64,000 nt of DNA from Vibrio fluvialis. GTDB lineage: Bacteria > Pseudomonadota > Gammaproteobacteria > Enterobacterales > Vibrionaceae. This document shows, in pieces, positions 45,801 through 54,885 of this stretch. Each line of letters begins with the position of its first letter. The first letter of the stretch is position 1. The DNA lies in contig NZ_UHIP01000002.1 in NCBI RefSeq assembly GCF_900460245.1, positions 496,001 to 560,000 of the forward strand. The letters run 5' to 3'. The translations under genes and the position numbers were made by a program. The notes under the pieces were generated by a model. The model made no database searches and was not told the origin of the DNA. It was given only the letters and a program-made list of their open reading frames with translations.

Positions 45801-46658
45801 CTAATCAATACTTTTAACAATTTGTTCAAATGCCACTTTAACTTCACTTCCTTTCATAATTCTTCCATGTCCTTGATTTTTAGTAGTAATCAAGGTGACA
45901 TTTTCTATTTCCTGCGCCGCCTTATCAGATTCAGCGTAGCGAGCAAATCGGTCTTTTTCATCATGGACAATGATGGTTGGCGCTTTACGCTGTTTAAGGC
46001 TCTGGTAGGGCTGGATAGAATGAATAGGATAGCGATACTCGTCCTGTACTTCGTTGACGACCTCTTCAAACAGACGCATAGAGTATCCTGAACGGGCTAC
46101 CGTACCGAATAAGTTATCCAGATAATCCAGAACAGGCGCAATAAGCACCATCGGACAACGTTCCAGTTTGGCATGACGACATTCCAACGCAGTGACATTC
46201 CCCATACTGTGGCCAATCAGTCCGACAAACTCAGGTTCACTGTCGAGAATCGCTTCCAGACCACGCACAAATGCCGGCACATGACCAAATGCCCCTTCAC
46301 TTTCACCGTGCGCCGGATGATCGTAAGCCAGCGCCGTAAAACCTTGCGCCGCAATATGCTCCATCAGCGGGAAAAACTGGCTCGACGACCCGGACCAACC
46401 ATGAGTCAGGATCCACACCGGACCTTCTCCTAAGCGGTAAGTGGTCAGTTTACCTTCCGCAGACTCCACCTGACTTTTGATCATACCTTTTGGCGGGTGA
46501 TTCTTCGCCGTCATTCGCGCTGGAGTTAGCAGTACCTTGCGCGCCGTTTTACGCGCATGCGCCGGAGCCAGAGTATGGTGCAAACGGGTTGTCCAGTTAA
46601 CCAGGCTGCGGCGCAGACTGAACTTGCCGGACGTATTGAAATAAATCTTCTCACTCAT
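45801..46658 (-). CDS. Alpha/beta hydrolase
   Basis: A 285-residue alpha/beta-hydrolase. The oxyanion region THGWSGSSSQF (about 97-107), nucleophile elbow GHSMGN (Ser about 161), acid in VHDEKDRFARY (about 235) and catalytic His in NQGHGRIMKG (about 264) make a complete triad. Substrate unknown (ester or lipase-like). ATG 46658 has AAGGAT upstream. A 12-bp palindrome just upstream is shared with the TetR-type gene that lies behind it, so the TetR protein probably represses this gene. Confidence 0.88.
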   Translation of the reverse strand: MSEKIYFNTSGKFSLRRSLVNWTTRLHHTLAPAHARKTARKVLLTPARMTAKNHPPKGMIKSQVESAEGKLTTYRLGEGPVWILTHGWSGSSSQFFPLMEHIAAQGFTALAYDHPAHGESEGAFGHVPAFVRGLEAILDSEPEFVGLIGHSMGNVTALECRHAKLERCPMVLIAPVLDYLDNLFGTVARSGYSMRLFEEVVNEVQDEYRYPIHSIQPYQSLKQRKAPTIIVHDEKDRFARYAESDKAAQEIENVTLITTKNQGHGRIMKGSEVKVAFEQIVKSID

Positions 46659-46680
46659 GATTCGATCCTTCAGCACAAAA

Positions 46681-46692
46681 ACGAACGTTCGT
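46681..46692. promoter_or_regulatory. Candidate TetR operator before the hydrolase gene
   Basis: ACGAACGTTCGT is a perfect 12-bp palindrome, 23-34 bp upstream of the hydrolase start. A related half copy lies before the TetR gene. Confidence 0.65.
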
Positions 46693-46761
46693 GCTTTTTA
46701 TTGGTAAAATTTTTTGTGTTCAAGCTAACTCGCTAAACGTAAAGCGAGGTAACCAAATTCT

Positions 46762-47355
46762 TCACGCCTTTTTCCAGCGCGCCAGCAGCGCATCCACGCC
46801 CTGCCAAAAGTGTTGATAACTCTGTTCTTGTCCATATAGTGAATAAAATAGATGCGCACTCAGATAGAGCCCATACAATTCATAGCTCGCTTGCTGAGCA
46901 TTCAAATGAGCGACAAATTGTCCCTGCTCTATGCCTTTGTGGATTTGAATCTGCAAATAATGAATCCAGCTCGAAATCGACGCTTTCAGTGTCTGCTGAA
47001 TCGCACAATCGGTGTGCACCGCTTCTTTCCACGCATCCAAAAACATGCAACTGCCCTGAAACGATTGGTTCCAGCCCAGCCAGTTGTCCAGAATCCGACG
47101 CAGTTTTCTCTCGATATCACCGTCATCAAGTTCGCGGGCTGGTGAGATCACTCGACGAATAAACGTCTGGTTGGCAAACTCCAACACGGCAATTTGCAGA
47201 TTCTCTTTGGAATTGAAGTGTGCAAACAGGCCGCTTTTGGACATACCGCATTCTTTCGCCAACTCACCGATCGTCAGACTCTCTAAGCCATTGGCGCTCG
47301 CCAGTTCAAATGCCGTCTGCAATATATTCTCTCGAGTGATTCTTCCTTTGCTCAT
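46762..47355 (-). CDS. TetR-family transcriptional repressor
   Basis: A 197-residue regulator. The N-terminal TetR helix-turn-helix (about 5-52, LTIGELAKECGMSKSGLFAHF) precedes a TetR_C-type ligand domain with several aromatic residues (WLGWNQSFQGSCMFLDAW). It lies upstream of, and on the same strand as, the hydrolase gene. CGTTCGT-containing sites at both promoters suggest control of itself and the hydrolase. Ligand unknown. ATG 47355 is preferred over the upstream in-frame start, because MSKGRITREN is the usual N-terminus. Confidence 0.9.
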   Translation of the reverse strand: MSKGRITRENILQTAFELASANGLESLTIGELAKECGMSKSGLFAHFNSKENLQIAVLEFANQTFIRRVISPARELDDGDIERKLRRILDNWLGWNQSFQGSCMFLDAWKEAVHTDCAIQQTLKASISSWIHYLQIQIHKGIEQGQFVAHLNAQQASYELYGLYLSAHLFYSLYGQEQSYQHFWQGVDALLARWKKA

Positions 47356-47390
47356 TATTGGCCACCATAATTGCATCAGGCTCTATTTTT

Positions 47391-47404
47391 AGCACGTTCG
47401 TTCT
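47391..47404. promoter_or_regulatory. Candidate TetR operator before its own gene
   Basis: AGCACGTTCGTTCT shares ACGTTCGT with the palindrome before the hydrolase gene and lies 36-49 bp upstream of the TetR start. Confidence 0.55.
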
Positions 47405-47481
47405 ATTTTGCAAATTTGATTTCTCGCTCTTAGAAATCTGTGAAAGAATGGTGAAATTGCGACCACGGTCAAAGGATTGAT

Positions 47482-48438
47482 ATGGAAGGGATATTAGAGC
47501 AACTGCAGTTTTCGGCGTCCATCACCGGCCCCATTTGCCTCATGCTGGTTTTGGGGGTGATGTTTAAACGCATGAATCTGATCAACGAAAACTTTATTGA
47601 AGTTGCATCCCGTATGGTATTTCAGGTCACTCTGCCTGCGATGTTGTTTCTCAGTATTGTGGGTTCAAAGCACGACTTTTCTTCCAGTGCCGCGCTGATC
47701 ATCTTCGGTTTGGTGGCCAACTTTTCGTTTTTCCTCTTCACCACCTTTACCACCAAGCGCGCATTTCGTGACCCGCGCGACCAAGGCGTGATCATTCAAG
47801 GTGGCTTTCGAGCCAATACCGCTATTATTGGCCTCGCGTATGTCGCCAATACTTATTCAGATGCGGGTGTGGCTCTGGCTGCTATTTATGTTGCCTCGAC
47901 AACGGTGCTGTATAACATTCAAGCCGTCATCGCTCTGACGCCCAAAGGTGAAACCACAGGGGTGCAAGCGAGCAAACTCATCGTTAAAACGCTGACCAAA
48001 AACCCGTTGATCATTTCAATTATGCTCGGTGTGGTGTGCTACTTTCTGGCCGTGCCTATCCCCAACATTGTCACTCAGGCCGGACATTACTTCGCCAACA
48101 TGACTCTGCCACTGGCGCTATTGTGCACTGGTGGTTCACTCGATATGCGTTCACTCAAAGATGACAAAAGTTCAGCCTGGTTCTCTACCGCCTATAAACT
48201 GGTGCTCTCGCCCGTGATGATCACAGGCGCCGCACTGCTCTATGGTTTCCGTGGTATGGATTTGGGCCTGATTTTCCTGATGAGTGCGTCACCAACCGCA
48301 GCCGCAAGTTACGTCATGGCTCGGGCGATGGGTGGGAATGCAACGTTGGCCGCCAACATCATCGCGTTGACCACCGTATTTTCCCTACTCTCGTGCACGT
48401 TGGGCATCTTTATTCTCTCCAGTTTCCAGCTCATCTGA
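47482..48438 (+). CDS. AEC-family (auxin efflux carrier-like) transporter
   Basis: A 318-residue membrane protein with about ten hydrophobic segments in two five-helix halves, as in the AEC family (malate, lactate or other organic-anion carriers of the YfdV/MleP type). Family features are GGFRANTAIIGLAYV and SPTAAASYVMARAMGGN, the helix-break regions of the two halves. Substrate not predictable. It is divergent from the TetR gene, with AAAGGAT before ATG 47482. A perfect inverted repeat follows the stop. Confidence 0.88.
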   Translation: MEGILEQLQFSASITGPICLMLVLGVMFKRMNLINENFIEVASRMVFQVTLPAMLFLSIVGSKHDFSSSAALIIFGLVANFSFFLFTTFTTKRAFRDPRDQGVIIQGGFRANTAIIGLAYVANTYSDAGVALAAIYVASTTVLYNIQAVIALTPKGETTGVQASKLIVKTLTKNPLIISIMLGVVCYFLAVPIPNIVTQAGHYFANMTLPLALLCTGGSLDMRSLKDDKSSAWFSTAYKLVLSPVMITGAALLYGFRGMDLGLIFLMSASPTAAASYVMARAMGGNATLAANIIALTTVFSLLSCTLGIFILSSFQLI

Positions 48439-48449
48439 CACACGATTTT

Positions 48450-48484
48450 GTTCTCCGCCCATACCACCCTGTACGGCGGAGAAC
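48450..48484 (+). terminator. Inverted repeat after the AEC gene
   Basis: Perfect 10-bp arms GTTCTCCGCC/GGCGGAGAAC with a 15-base loop and no T-run after it. A factor-assisted terminator or 3'-end stabiliser is likely. Confidence 0.5.
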
Positions 48485-48647
48485 GCAATCTAAAGAGAAC
48501 TTCTCTGCTTTTGTTATGACCAAGGTCCTTGTTTGGCGTTAGCATTAACTGCGCTGTTGCAGGAAGCCCTCATTTCGCTCTACGCTTAGTCAAAGGGCAG
48601 AACGTACCCGACTGAAATTCATACTCTTTCGCAAAACAAGGAACCTT

Positions 48648-49286
48648 ATGTTGGCACATTGGCTGAGCGCTCTTTTACTGCTACTTCCGATGATCTCTTG
48701 GGCCGAAACGGCTCAACCAGTTCCTTGGGAAATGGCTAAAAACCAGGATGGCATCACTATCCAAACTCGCAAGCATCGTGACGGTTTAGTCGAGATTCGC
48801 GCGCAGATGTTTGTAAACACCACGTACGCAGCCTTTATGACACTCCTGGAAGACAGCAGCAATGTTCCGAACTGGATTGATAATGTGGACTCCAGCCGAG
48901 TCCTCAAACAGATATCGGACAACGAAAATATCGTCTACACACGCTTTGCGGCCCCTTGGCCAGCCAGAGACAGAGATATGGTGACTTATTCGCAGTTCAA
49001 GCAGTTTGCAGGCGCGTTGGTACTGACCATTAAGGATGCGTCAGATCAGTATCCTGAGCAGGAAGGTTTTGTGCGAATCAAGGCCGTCAAAGCCACCTGG
49101 ACACTAGAAAAGCTGACCAATGGGATGACGCATATCGACTATACCGCCTTTGCCGATCCGGGCGGCATGTTACCGAATTGGCTGGCGAACAAGCTCTCTG
49201 TGTCGAGTGCTTTCAATACTTTTGAAGGATTGAGAGCGCAGTTGCCTGATTATCAGAATAAACTGCACCCTCACGTAAAGGAGTGA
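48648..49286 (+). CDS. Exported START-domain lipid-binding protein
   Basis: A 212-residue protein with a signal peptide (MLAHWLSALLLLLPMISWA) and a START (StAR-related lipid transfer) domain over almost all the rest. Landmarks are SSNVPNWIDNVDSSRVL, FAAPWPARDRDMVTYSQF and FADPGGMLPNWLANKLS. Bacterial START proteins bind hydrophobic ligands; a periplasmic lipid- or sterol-like ligand carrier is the likely role. Strong ribosome site AAGGAA. Its stop abuts the stop of the convergent MAPEG gene with no terminator between. Confidence 0.87.
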   Translation: MLAHWLSALLLLLPMISWAETAQPVPWEMAKNQDGITIQTRKHRDGLVEIRAQMFVNTTYAAFMTLLEDSSNVPNWIDNVDSSRVLKQISDNENIVYTRFAAPWPARDRDMVTYSQFKQFAGALVLTIKDASDQYPEQEGFVRIKAVKATWTLEKLTNGMTHIDYTAFADPGGMLPNWLANKLSVSSAFNTFEGLRAQLPDYQNKLHPHVKE

Positions 49287-49673
49287 TTAGAACAGTTTGC
49301 CGTACGGCAGATAAATCAGATTCAGTACCATCAGTATAATCATGACGCTAAAAGTCAGTTTCATTCCGGTTATGCGACCTTTAAGTTGATCGTTTAAGAT
49401 CGCTTTGGCATGCAGCAAACGACCGAGAATGAAAGCAATTCCCGTCGCATGCAGCCACCATACATTCGCACCGTTGAACTCTGCAAAGCCTATCAAAATC
49501 AACGTGATCGGAATATACTCCGCCGCATTGCCCTGCGCACTGCGCGCCAAAGTCAACGCATTCACACCACCGTCCATATACTTCACCTGATGACGCCGCC
49601 GCTGCTTGATCACCTGCACCGCCAACCCTATCAATAACCCAGCCAAAATGACGGCATACAACGCTGTAACCAT
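49287..49673 (-). CDS. MAPEG-family membrane protein
   Basis: A 128-residue protein with four membrane segments and the MAPEG pattern: charged loop RSAQGNAAEYIPITLIL (the RxxxNxxEYxP signature, about 44-60) and HATGIAFILGRLLHA. Family members are glutathione-dependent transferases or eicosanoid-related enzymes; bacterial versions are mostly uncharacterised. AAGGAAA precedes the ATG. Its 3' end touches the START-domain gene. Confidence 0.88.
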   Translation of the reverse strand: MVTALYAVILAGLLIGLAVQVIKQRRRHQVKYMDGGVNALTLARSAQGNAAEYIPITLILIGFAEFNGANVWWLHATGIAFILGRLLHAKAILNDQLKGRITGMKLTFSVMIILMVLNLIYLPYGKLF

Positions 49674-49731
49674 AAGATTTCCTTAATCTCAATTGAGGAG
49701 ATAAGTGTAGATGAAAAGAGAGGAAAGAAAA

Positions 49732-49767
49732 AAGCGCCCTAATACCCGAACTCAAGCAAGGGCGCTT
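49732..49767 (-). terminator. Terminator of the type VI operon
   Basis: Perfect 9-bp arms AAGCGCCCT/AGGGCGCTT with an 18-base loop, followed on the minus strand by TTTTTTC. Confidence 0.8.
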
Positions 49768-49772
49768 AAGCA

Positions 49773-50771
49773 TTAGAACAAATCAATCGAGGTTTCATCC
49801 AAAAATAGATTAGGCTTAATGTCTCTCACAAATTCAGCCACTTGTTTATCCATTTCCGCTTGCTCTTGCTCAGTAACGAGAATTTCAAATACTGGTTCAC
49901 CATTTTCATCCGAAACGGGTAAGCCATCTTTGATGATGCGTTTGTGTAAAATAAGGCTATTATCTTGTTTCTGTCCACCTAACGCCTCGGCAAGTCGACT
50001 GTAGTAGTAGGCTTTTTTAGGATCGGGGGACATGATGATATTACCATCACGATCTTCCTCACCTACTCGATAGGCAAGATATAGTGTTTTCGCTGCTTCC
50101 GCATAACCCAATTTTATTGCTTTATTAATCCATTTCATGGCTTCATCATAACCAATGGTATCCATTCGATAATAAAGCGTTTTCATTGCTGGAGCATAAC
50201 CTTGGTTGGCAACCAACTTGAGGTACGGTAGCTTGTCTTCAGATGAATCCCAATAAGTATTGTAGTCTAGGAACTTATAGCCACCATTAGGAATGGCCTT
50301 ACTGACGATTTCTTGATACCGACTTTGACGATAAAAAGGGATATATTCCCACCACTCTCTTTGATTGATTTTTAGAGCAAATGCGGCTTTACCATCGCCG
50401 TTTTCAGCAAGAGCTTTCCATCCCTGCTTGGCCTTCGTCAACCATTTCTCATCACAGGGCCAGCCAAGAAACTTACAAGGGTTGTTAGCATACAGATTCA
50501 CATCCCCCAAAACCCCCATCGCCCAGGGGTCACCCATCTCTGCCGCTTTTAAAAATGTTTGTCCAGCCTCAAAGTGCTGGCGGTTTTTGTACTGGGTCAC
50601 CCCTAACCAAAATGTCGCATAAGCACTGCCAGCATCCGATTGCTGCTGAAAGATATGCTGCGCTTGCTGATACTCTTTTTGATTAAACAAGATAATTCCC
50701 TGCTCAACAGACTCCATCGCCCAAGCAGCGCTGTGTAATAAAACTAGCCAGATAAAGATAATTTTTTTCAT
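49773..50771 (-). CDS. Secreted Sel1-repeat protein, putative type VI immunity protein
   Basis: A 332-residue protein with a clear signal peptide (MKKIIFIWLVLLHSAAWA). Sel1/TPR-like repeats follow (GSAYATFWLGVTQYKNRQHFEAG, AEMGDPWAMGVLGD, DEAMKWINKAIKLGYAEAAKTLYLAY). The C-terminal 80 residues are acidic and repeat-free. It is the last gene of the type VI operon, two bases after the effector stop, the usual place for an immunity gene. Periplasmic location implies that the effector is toxic in the periplasm or at the membrane. The family is not one that I recognise as a known immunity type. Composition is AT-richer than flanking core genes. Confidence 0.7.
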   Translation of the reverse strand: MKKIIFIWLVLLHSAAWAMESVEQGIILFNQKEYQQAQHIFQQQSDAGSAYATFWLGVTQYKNRQHFEAGQTFLKAAEMGDPWAMGVLGDVNLYANNPCKFLGWPCDEKWLTKAKQGWKALAENGDGKAAFALKINQREWWEYIPFYRQSRYQEIVSKAIPNGGYKFLDYNTYWDSSEDKLPYLKLVANQGYAPAMKTLYYRMDTIGYDEAMKWINKAIKLGYAEAAKTLYLAYRVGEEDRDGNIIMSPDPKKAYYYSRLAEALGGQKQDNSLILHKRIIKDGLPVSDENGEPVFEILVTEQEQAEMDKQVAEFVRDIKPNLFLDETSIDLF

Positions 50772-50773
50772 GT

Positions 50774-53700
50774 TTACTTCTCGGGTAACCAGTTAACAAG
50801 TCGATAGCCCTTGGTTCTTAGGTATTCAAGCTGCATCGAGTCACTGGCACGTAGCACTGTGTACTCAGTGTTTAAACGGGCACGGCGCTCAGAACTCAGG
50901 GTGTTTTTTTCTAAAATTTTATTTTGCTCTGTTAGTCGTAATAAATAGGCTTTAAACAAATCGTAGTCCTCTCCTAACACTCTCATATATTCGGTTTCAT
51001 CTCTATCTTTTGGATTTTCATACGGTTGAGAAAAAGCTTTGCTAAAGAAATCGCGTAAAATCAATATATTTTTTGCGTAACGTGACCACTGCTCTGTTTT
51101 ATCTAATTGAGTAGGATCTACTAACCCCATGCGCTGCAGCGCATTTTCAAAACGGCGCATACCACTTTGATTGGCCTTTTCACCCCCTAACCAAAGTAAT
51201 ATTTGGTTGATCGCCTTACGCTGTTTTTCATTGCGGGTGGCCGCTTTATTTCGCTCAGCTTCTGTATCACCAAATAGTGTGAAGGAAGGAATATCATTGT
51301 AATGGATCAGTACCGACAATAGCTTGGCTAACGTTTCTGCGGGCATATTGGCGATCCACTGTTGGTTTTCTCGCTGATGCTCCTTCGAGAGTAAAAAGTT
51401 CGCCACAAAATAAGCGTTATCTTTATCACTGGCTTGCTTTTCCATATTGGTGATGATGTTAAAGGGTAACATCATCACCTGCCCAACCGTAAGGCCAAAA
51501 GCCGCCGCTACAGTCAATATTGTGTTAAACGCGGCAAAGGTATTCACCTCACCCGATTCATCGAAAAATTCAAAACGTTGGAAGCCTGAATTTTGCATCA
51601 CCGCAAGTAAAGCGGCGAAAAAATCGTTCGCAGCCGCTGGGTTAAGTTCAGTGGCAAACTTACCGCCAATCCCCAGCCCGGTACTTGCCCCCAGCGCCGT
51701 GATAAAAATAAAGCGGCCATTTTGGAAGGTGCATTGCAGCACACCCTCATAGCCAATACCTAGGCTCATTTTAAAATATTGACTGACTTTGAACAGGTTT
51801 TGCGGTGGCGATTTTTGATCTTTTGTCCAATCGTATTTGCAGCTCAACATACCGCCGGCTTCGAGCCCAGCAAAGGCGGAGGCTTCCGCTTTAATACCAG
51901 CGCCAATGGCATTGTCATTATTACCGCGCGTACCCAGTGATGCAGTCGCGTAAGAGCTGTAGTCCGCTCTACTCGGTACCGTGCCCTTAATGCCTAGTGG
52001 CTTTACTTGACGTTTTCCAAACCCCTCGCGAGTTTCTTCAATATTGCCAATATGCAGTTGAGTCCCCAACTTAAGGCTTGCTCCTAATACACCATAAGCT
52101 TTGCCTTCAATCATCAATACTGCTGTGCCTATGTTTTGGGTTTGCTGTTCGCTACTCTCTCTGACACGATACGGAATATCTAATGGCAAAGCTCCTGCAT
52201 TCGGGAGTCGTATCGTGAAGACGCGTTCAGCACTGGCCAATGAAAAACCGGCATTCAGATCGATTTTCACCAGAGTAGAGGAGTCTGCTTTGATCAGTTC
52301 ATGATCAACTTTCACCTCAGCGCTATGAACATAACGAGCAAACTGGACGCCGCCGCTGGTTTCGTAAGCAGTATTAATGCCAAACATTTCATTTTCAAAA
52401 CGTTTTGTTTGCCAAGGAAACACAATGTCTTCAACGTTAGCCCAAGTTGCGGTTTGCTCAAATTTCAGGCTTTTCAATACCGATTCACTGCCCAGTGCCT
52501 TTTTGAGCCCTGCCGTGATTTTGCCTTTCTCCCGTGCAGCTGATGTGGCCAGATTTAACGAAATCACCGAGGTACATTTTTTATTTTCAGCCACATCAGA
52601 AGAAAGCACAGGGCTATCAGATAAGATATAAAGCGCAGTTGTTGGATCAGAAGAGAGGGCACATTCCACTACGGTTCGCTGATTAATGCCACTATTGGCA
52701 AAAATCTGGTTATTGAGGTTTTGAGGTTGCCAGTGTGTTTCACGAATTAACACCGTGCGAGATGAATCATCCCAAACTGGAACATCACCGATAAAGGTAA
52801 TGTCTCTTTTCAGGTAATCCCAATGGGGAGCTTTGGCCTTCTGAGTGGCTAGTGTTAAAAGATTTTCACAACGTTGCTGTGCCGCTTCCGCGTAACGCAA
52901 TAAACTTTTAACGTATTGAGCATACTGCGCATTCTCGCCCAACCGTTCAGCAAAATCTTGTACTCGCAGCGCGACTTCTTGCAGTAACAGCAAATTCAGC
53001 ACATAAACACAGTAGTATCCCATGGAACTGGCAATCGGACTCTGTTGGTTAATCCTCCCCAGAAGGTCGTTTAAATCAGCAATACTGGCACGTTGTTCTT
53101 TGATCGCAATCCGTACTTGCTCTACTCGCTCCCATCCGTTAAATAGCTCATCTTCCGTTAAGCACTGCTCTTTGAGTACCGTTCCCGTCTGATTCAGGTG
53201 GTACACCGCAGCATAAAAATCAGGATTCTGCAGTCGGTTATCACTCTTGGTAATAGTGAAAAAGGCCCTAGGTTCCCATCTTAGCGTTTGATTCCTTAGA
53301 CGATTTAAAACCTTATGCGCAGTGCCTTGCCAATACTGATAACTTTCATACGCGGTTTTTAATGAGGGTATCGCGGTGGAAATGGTTAAATCTGCACTGT
53401 CGATATCGTCACATAACCCAATTTTTTTACGTTCTTTTTTGATAGTTTCTAATGCGTTATAAATTTTAAGCTCAACGTTTGAGGAGTAATAGGCATGCTT
53501 ATCAGAAAATTGGTAATGTTTACCTTGCTCTTCAAGACTTGTTTTGGCAGCAAAATCCATCGCCTCTTTTTCAAAGCGTTGAATGCTTTTTTCGAGCTGC
53601 TTTATCAGAGACTTCTGTAATTTTTTGAGTTGTGAAACTCGGTGAGTTTCGGCACCAGCAATCGCATCTTTAGTTAACGTAGCGTATTCACCATCAATGA

Positions 53701-54358
53701 ACCAACTTGAGCCTTGAGAGCGTTGTTCAATATCACGCAACGTCTCTTCATATTGTTTTTCAATCTGTTGCTGGCGTGCAATGATGCGACTGAGCCCTAT
53801 ACGCTCATTTTCTGAAGGGAATTGCAGGACATTATTTTGGTAACAGTGGGATAAGGCCATGTGTTCCAACAAAGCTTCTCGATAATCCTTGGCTTTCTGT
53901 TCATCAATATGCTTTAAAAAAGCTTCATGGGCGATGCTATTGAATTGATCCATCACGCCCAGTTTGGTGAGCTGTTTAAGAACGGTTTCTTTATCGCCTT
54001 GTAAAGCAGCTTTACAACGCTTGTTATCCTCAAGCACATACTTTTTTGCCTCCTCTGTGAGCAGGATCAGCATCTGTTTTCTGGTGTTTGGATGCTCGGG
54101 GACATATAAAGCATCGACAAATTGCGGAACACTGCATTCAGAGAGGGTAAGCCGCTCATTCGATAAAATTTGCTTAGCCTCCCGCTCACCACTAGCCACA
54201 TCGTAGACTTCGGGTAAAACCAAAGTATTACCGTTGTAGATCAGATCAATATCTTTGATCTGCTGGGCATTCAACCGCTGTAAAGTAGCAACATCGGTAT
54301 TGTAACGTTTGGCTAATACAGAGAGCGTATCGCCGGGTTGGATAAGATGTGTGCTCAT
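50774..54358 (-). CDS. LysM-headed type VI secretion effector candidate
   Basis: A 1194-residue protein, not matched to a known toxin. LysM domain at 3-50 (LIQPGDTLSVLAKRYNTDV); long charged coiled-coil region (about 60-520); a beta-rich middle with a Gly/Ala stretch (about 797-838, GIGAGIKAEASAFAGLEAGG); a hydrophobic segment (about 938-970, FNTILTVAAAFGLTVGQVMM); then a helical, charged C-terminus (about 975-1194). No nuclease, lipase, amidase or ADP-ribosyltransferase motif is seen. It overlaps the DUF4123 adaptor gene by four bases and is followed by a secreted Sel1 protein. Position equals that of the VasX effector in V. cholerae, but I see no similarity to VasX. Pore formation or peptidoglycan action is possible, unproven. 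Confidence 0.75.
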   Translation of the reverse strand: MSTHLIQPGDTLSVLAKRYNTDVATLQRLNAQQIKDIDLIYNGNTLVLPEVYDVASGEREAKQILSNERLTLSECSVPQFVDALYVPEHPNTRKQMLILLTEEAKKYVLEDNKRCKAALQGDKETVLKQLTKLGVMDQFNSIAHEAFLKHIDEQKAKDYREALLEHMALSHCYQNNVLQFPSENERIGLSRIIARQQQIEKQYEETLRDIEQRSQGSSWFIDGEYATLTKDAIAGAETHRVSQLKKLQKSLIKQLEKSIQRFEKEAMDFAAKTSLEEQGKHYQFSDKHAYYSSNVELKIYNALETIKKERKKIGLCDDIDSADLTISTAIPSLKTAYESYQYWQGTAHKVLNRLRNQTLRWEPRAFFTITKSDNRLQNPDFYAAVYHLNQTGTVLKEQCLTEDELFNGWERVEQVRIAIKEQRASIADLNDLLGRINQQSPIASSMGYYCVYVLNLLLLQEVALRVQDFAERLGENAQYAQYVKSLLRYAEAAQQRCENLLTLATQKAKAPHWDYLKRDITFIGDVPVWDDSSRTVLIRETHWQPQNLNNQIFANSGINQRTVVECALSSDPTTALYILSDSPVLSSDVAENKKCTSVISLNLATSAAREKGKITAGLKKALGSESVLKSLKFEQTATWANVEDIVFPWQTKRFENEMFGINTAYETSGGVQFARYVHSAEVKVDHELIKADSSTLVKIDLNAGFSLASAERVFTIRLPNAGALPLDIPYRVRESSEQQTQNIGTAVLMIEGKAYGVLGASLKLGTQLHIGNIEETREGFGKRQVKPLGIKGTVPSRADYSSYATASLGTRGNNDNAIGAGIKAEASAFAGLEAGGMLSCKYDWTKDQKSPPQNLFKVSQYFKMSLGIGYEGVLQCTFQNGRFIFITALGASTGLGIGGKFATELNPAAANDFFAALLAVMQNSGFQRFEFFDESGEVNTFAAFNTILTVAAAFGLTVGQVMMLPFNIITNMEKQASDKDNAYFVANFLLSKEHQRENQQWIANMPAETLAKLLSVLIHYNDIPSFTLFGDTEAERNKAATRNEKQRKAINQILLWLGGEKANQSGMRRFENALQRMGLVDPTQLDKTEQWSRYAKNILILRDFFSKAFSQPYENPKDRDETEYMRVLGEDYDLFKAYLLRLTEQNKILEKNTLSSERRARLNTEYTVLRASDSMQLEYLRTKGYRLVNWLPEK

Positions 54359-54885
54359 TGTAATAATTCCTCAATAAGTGCACTAGGAAGTGAAAGTTGT
54401 TTTTGTCCCAGATCGCGATGTGTATTTCTGACAATCGAAGAAACATATTCATCACTTAAAGAGGGGGAGAAACATGCGCTTTCAGTTAATCCTAAAGTCG
54501 CATTGATAACATCTTCATCTCCATATTTAGCGACAACAGATAATGTATAGGGGGAATAAAAGCGGTAGAGGAATAGACGCCCATCCTCACTTCTTGCTGT
54601 AATATTTTTTTGTAATGACTTGACCACATCTTCAATGTTTTTATCATTCTGATAAACAAAGATAATTGCACTAGTTGCCCAATTTAGGTCATTTTCCCAA
54701 CGCTGCCACAATTCATCCAGAGGGTTTACTTTGATCCATATAGGGCTATTCGAAATTTGCGGCTGCCAATCAGTTCCTAAATACAATGGTTCCCACTCTT
54801 TTTCTTCCTGAGCACATATTTTTTTAGCGTCAGTCACGCGAAGTGTATCGACGACAAGCAGATAGTTCTTTTCTTCGCTATTCAT
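54355..54885 (-). CDS. DUF4123 type VI effector adaptor/chaperone
   Basis: A 176-residue DUF4123 protein (Tap/TEC family). The N-terminal strand [10 protein letters not shown], the central [11 protein letters not shown] and [13 protein letters not shown] (the family's R-x-x-FRFYDP-like region) are recognisable. Such adaptors bind an effector and load it on the VgrG tip. It overlaps vgrG upstream and the effector gene downstream, each by an ATGA four-base overlap, so it is translationally coupled to both. ATG 54885 is fixed by this overlap. It is clearly AT-richer than vgrG. Confidence 0.87.
   Translation of the reverse strand: MNSEEKNYLLVVDTLRVTDAKKICAQEEKEWEPLYLGTDWQPQISNSPIWIKVNPLDELWQRWENDLNWATSAIIFVYQNDKNIEDVVKSLQKNITARSEDGRLFLYRFYSPYTLSVVAKYGDEDVINATLGLTESACFSPSLSDEYVSSIVRNTHRDLGQKQLSLPSALIEELLQ

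Noticed and set aside
50774..54358. Identification of the effector as VasX
   Set aside because: Position in the operon is the same as vasX, but the N-terminus is LysM and I see no VasX-like sequence or colicin-like multi-helix C-terminus.
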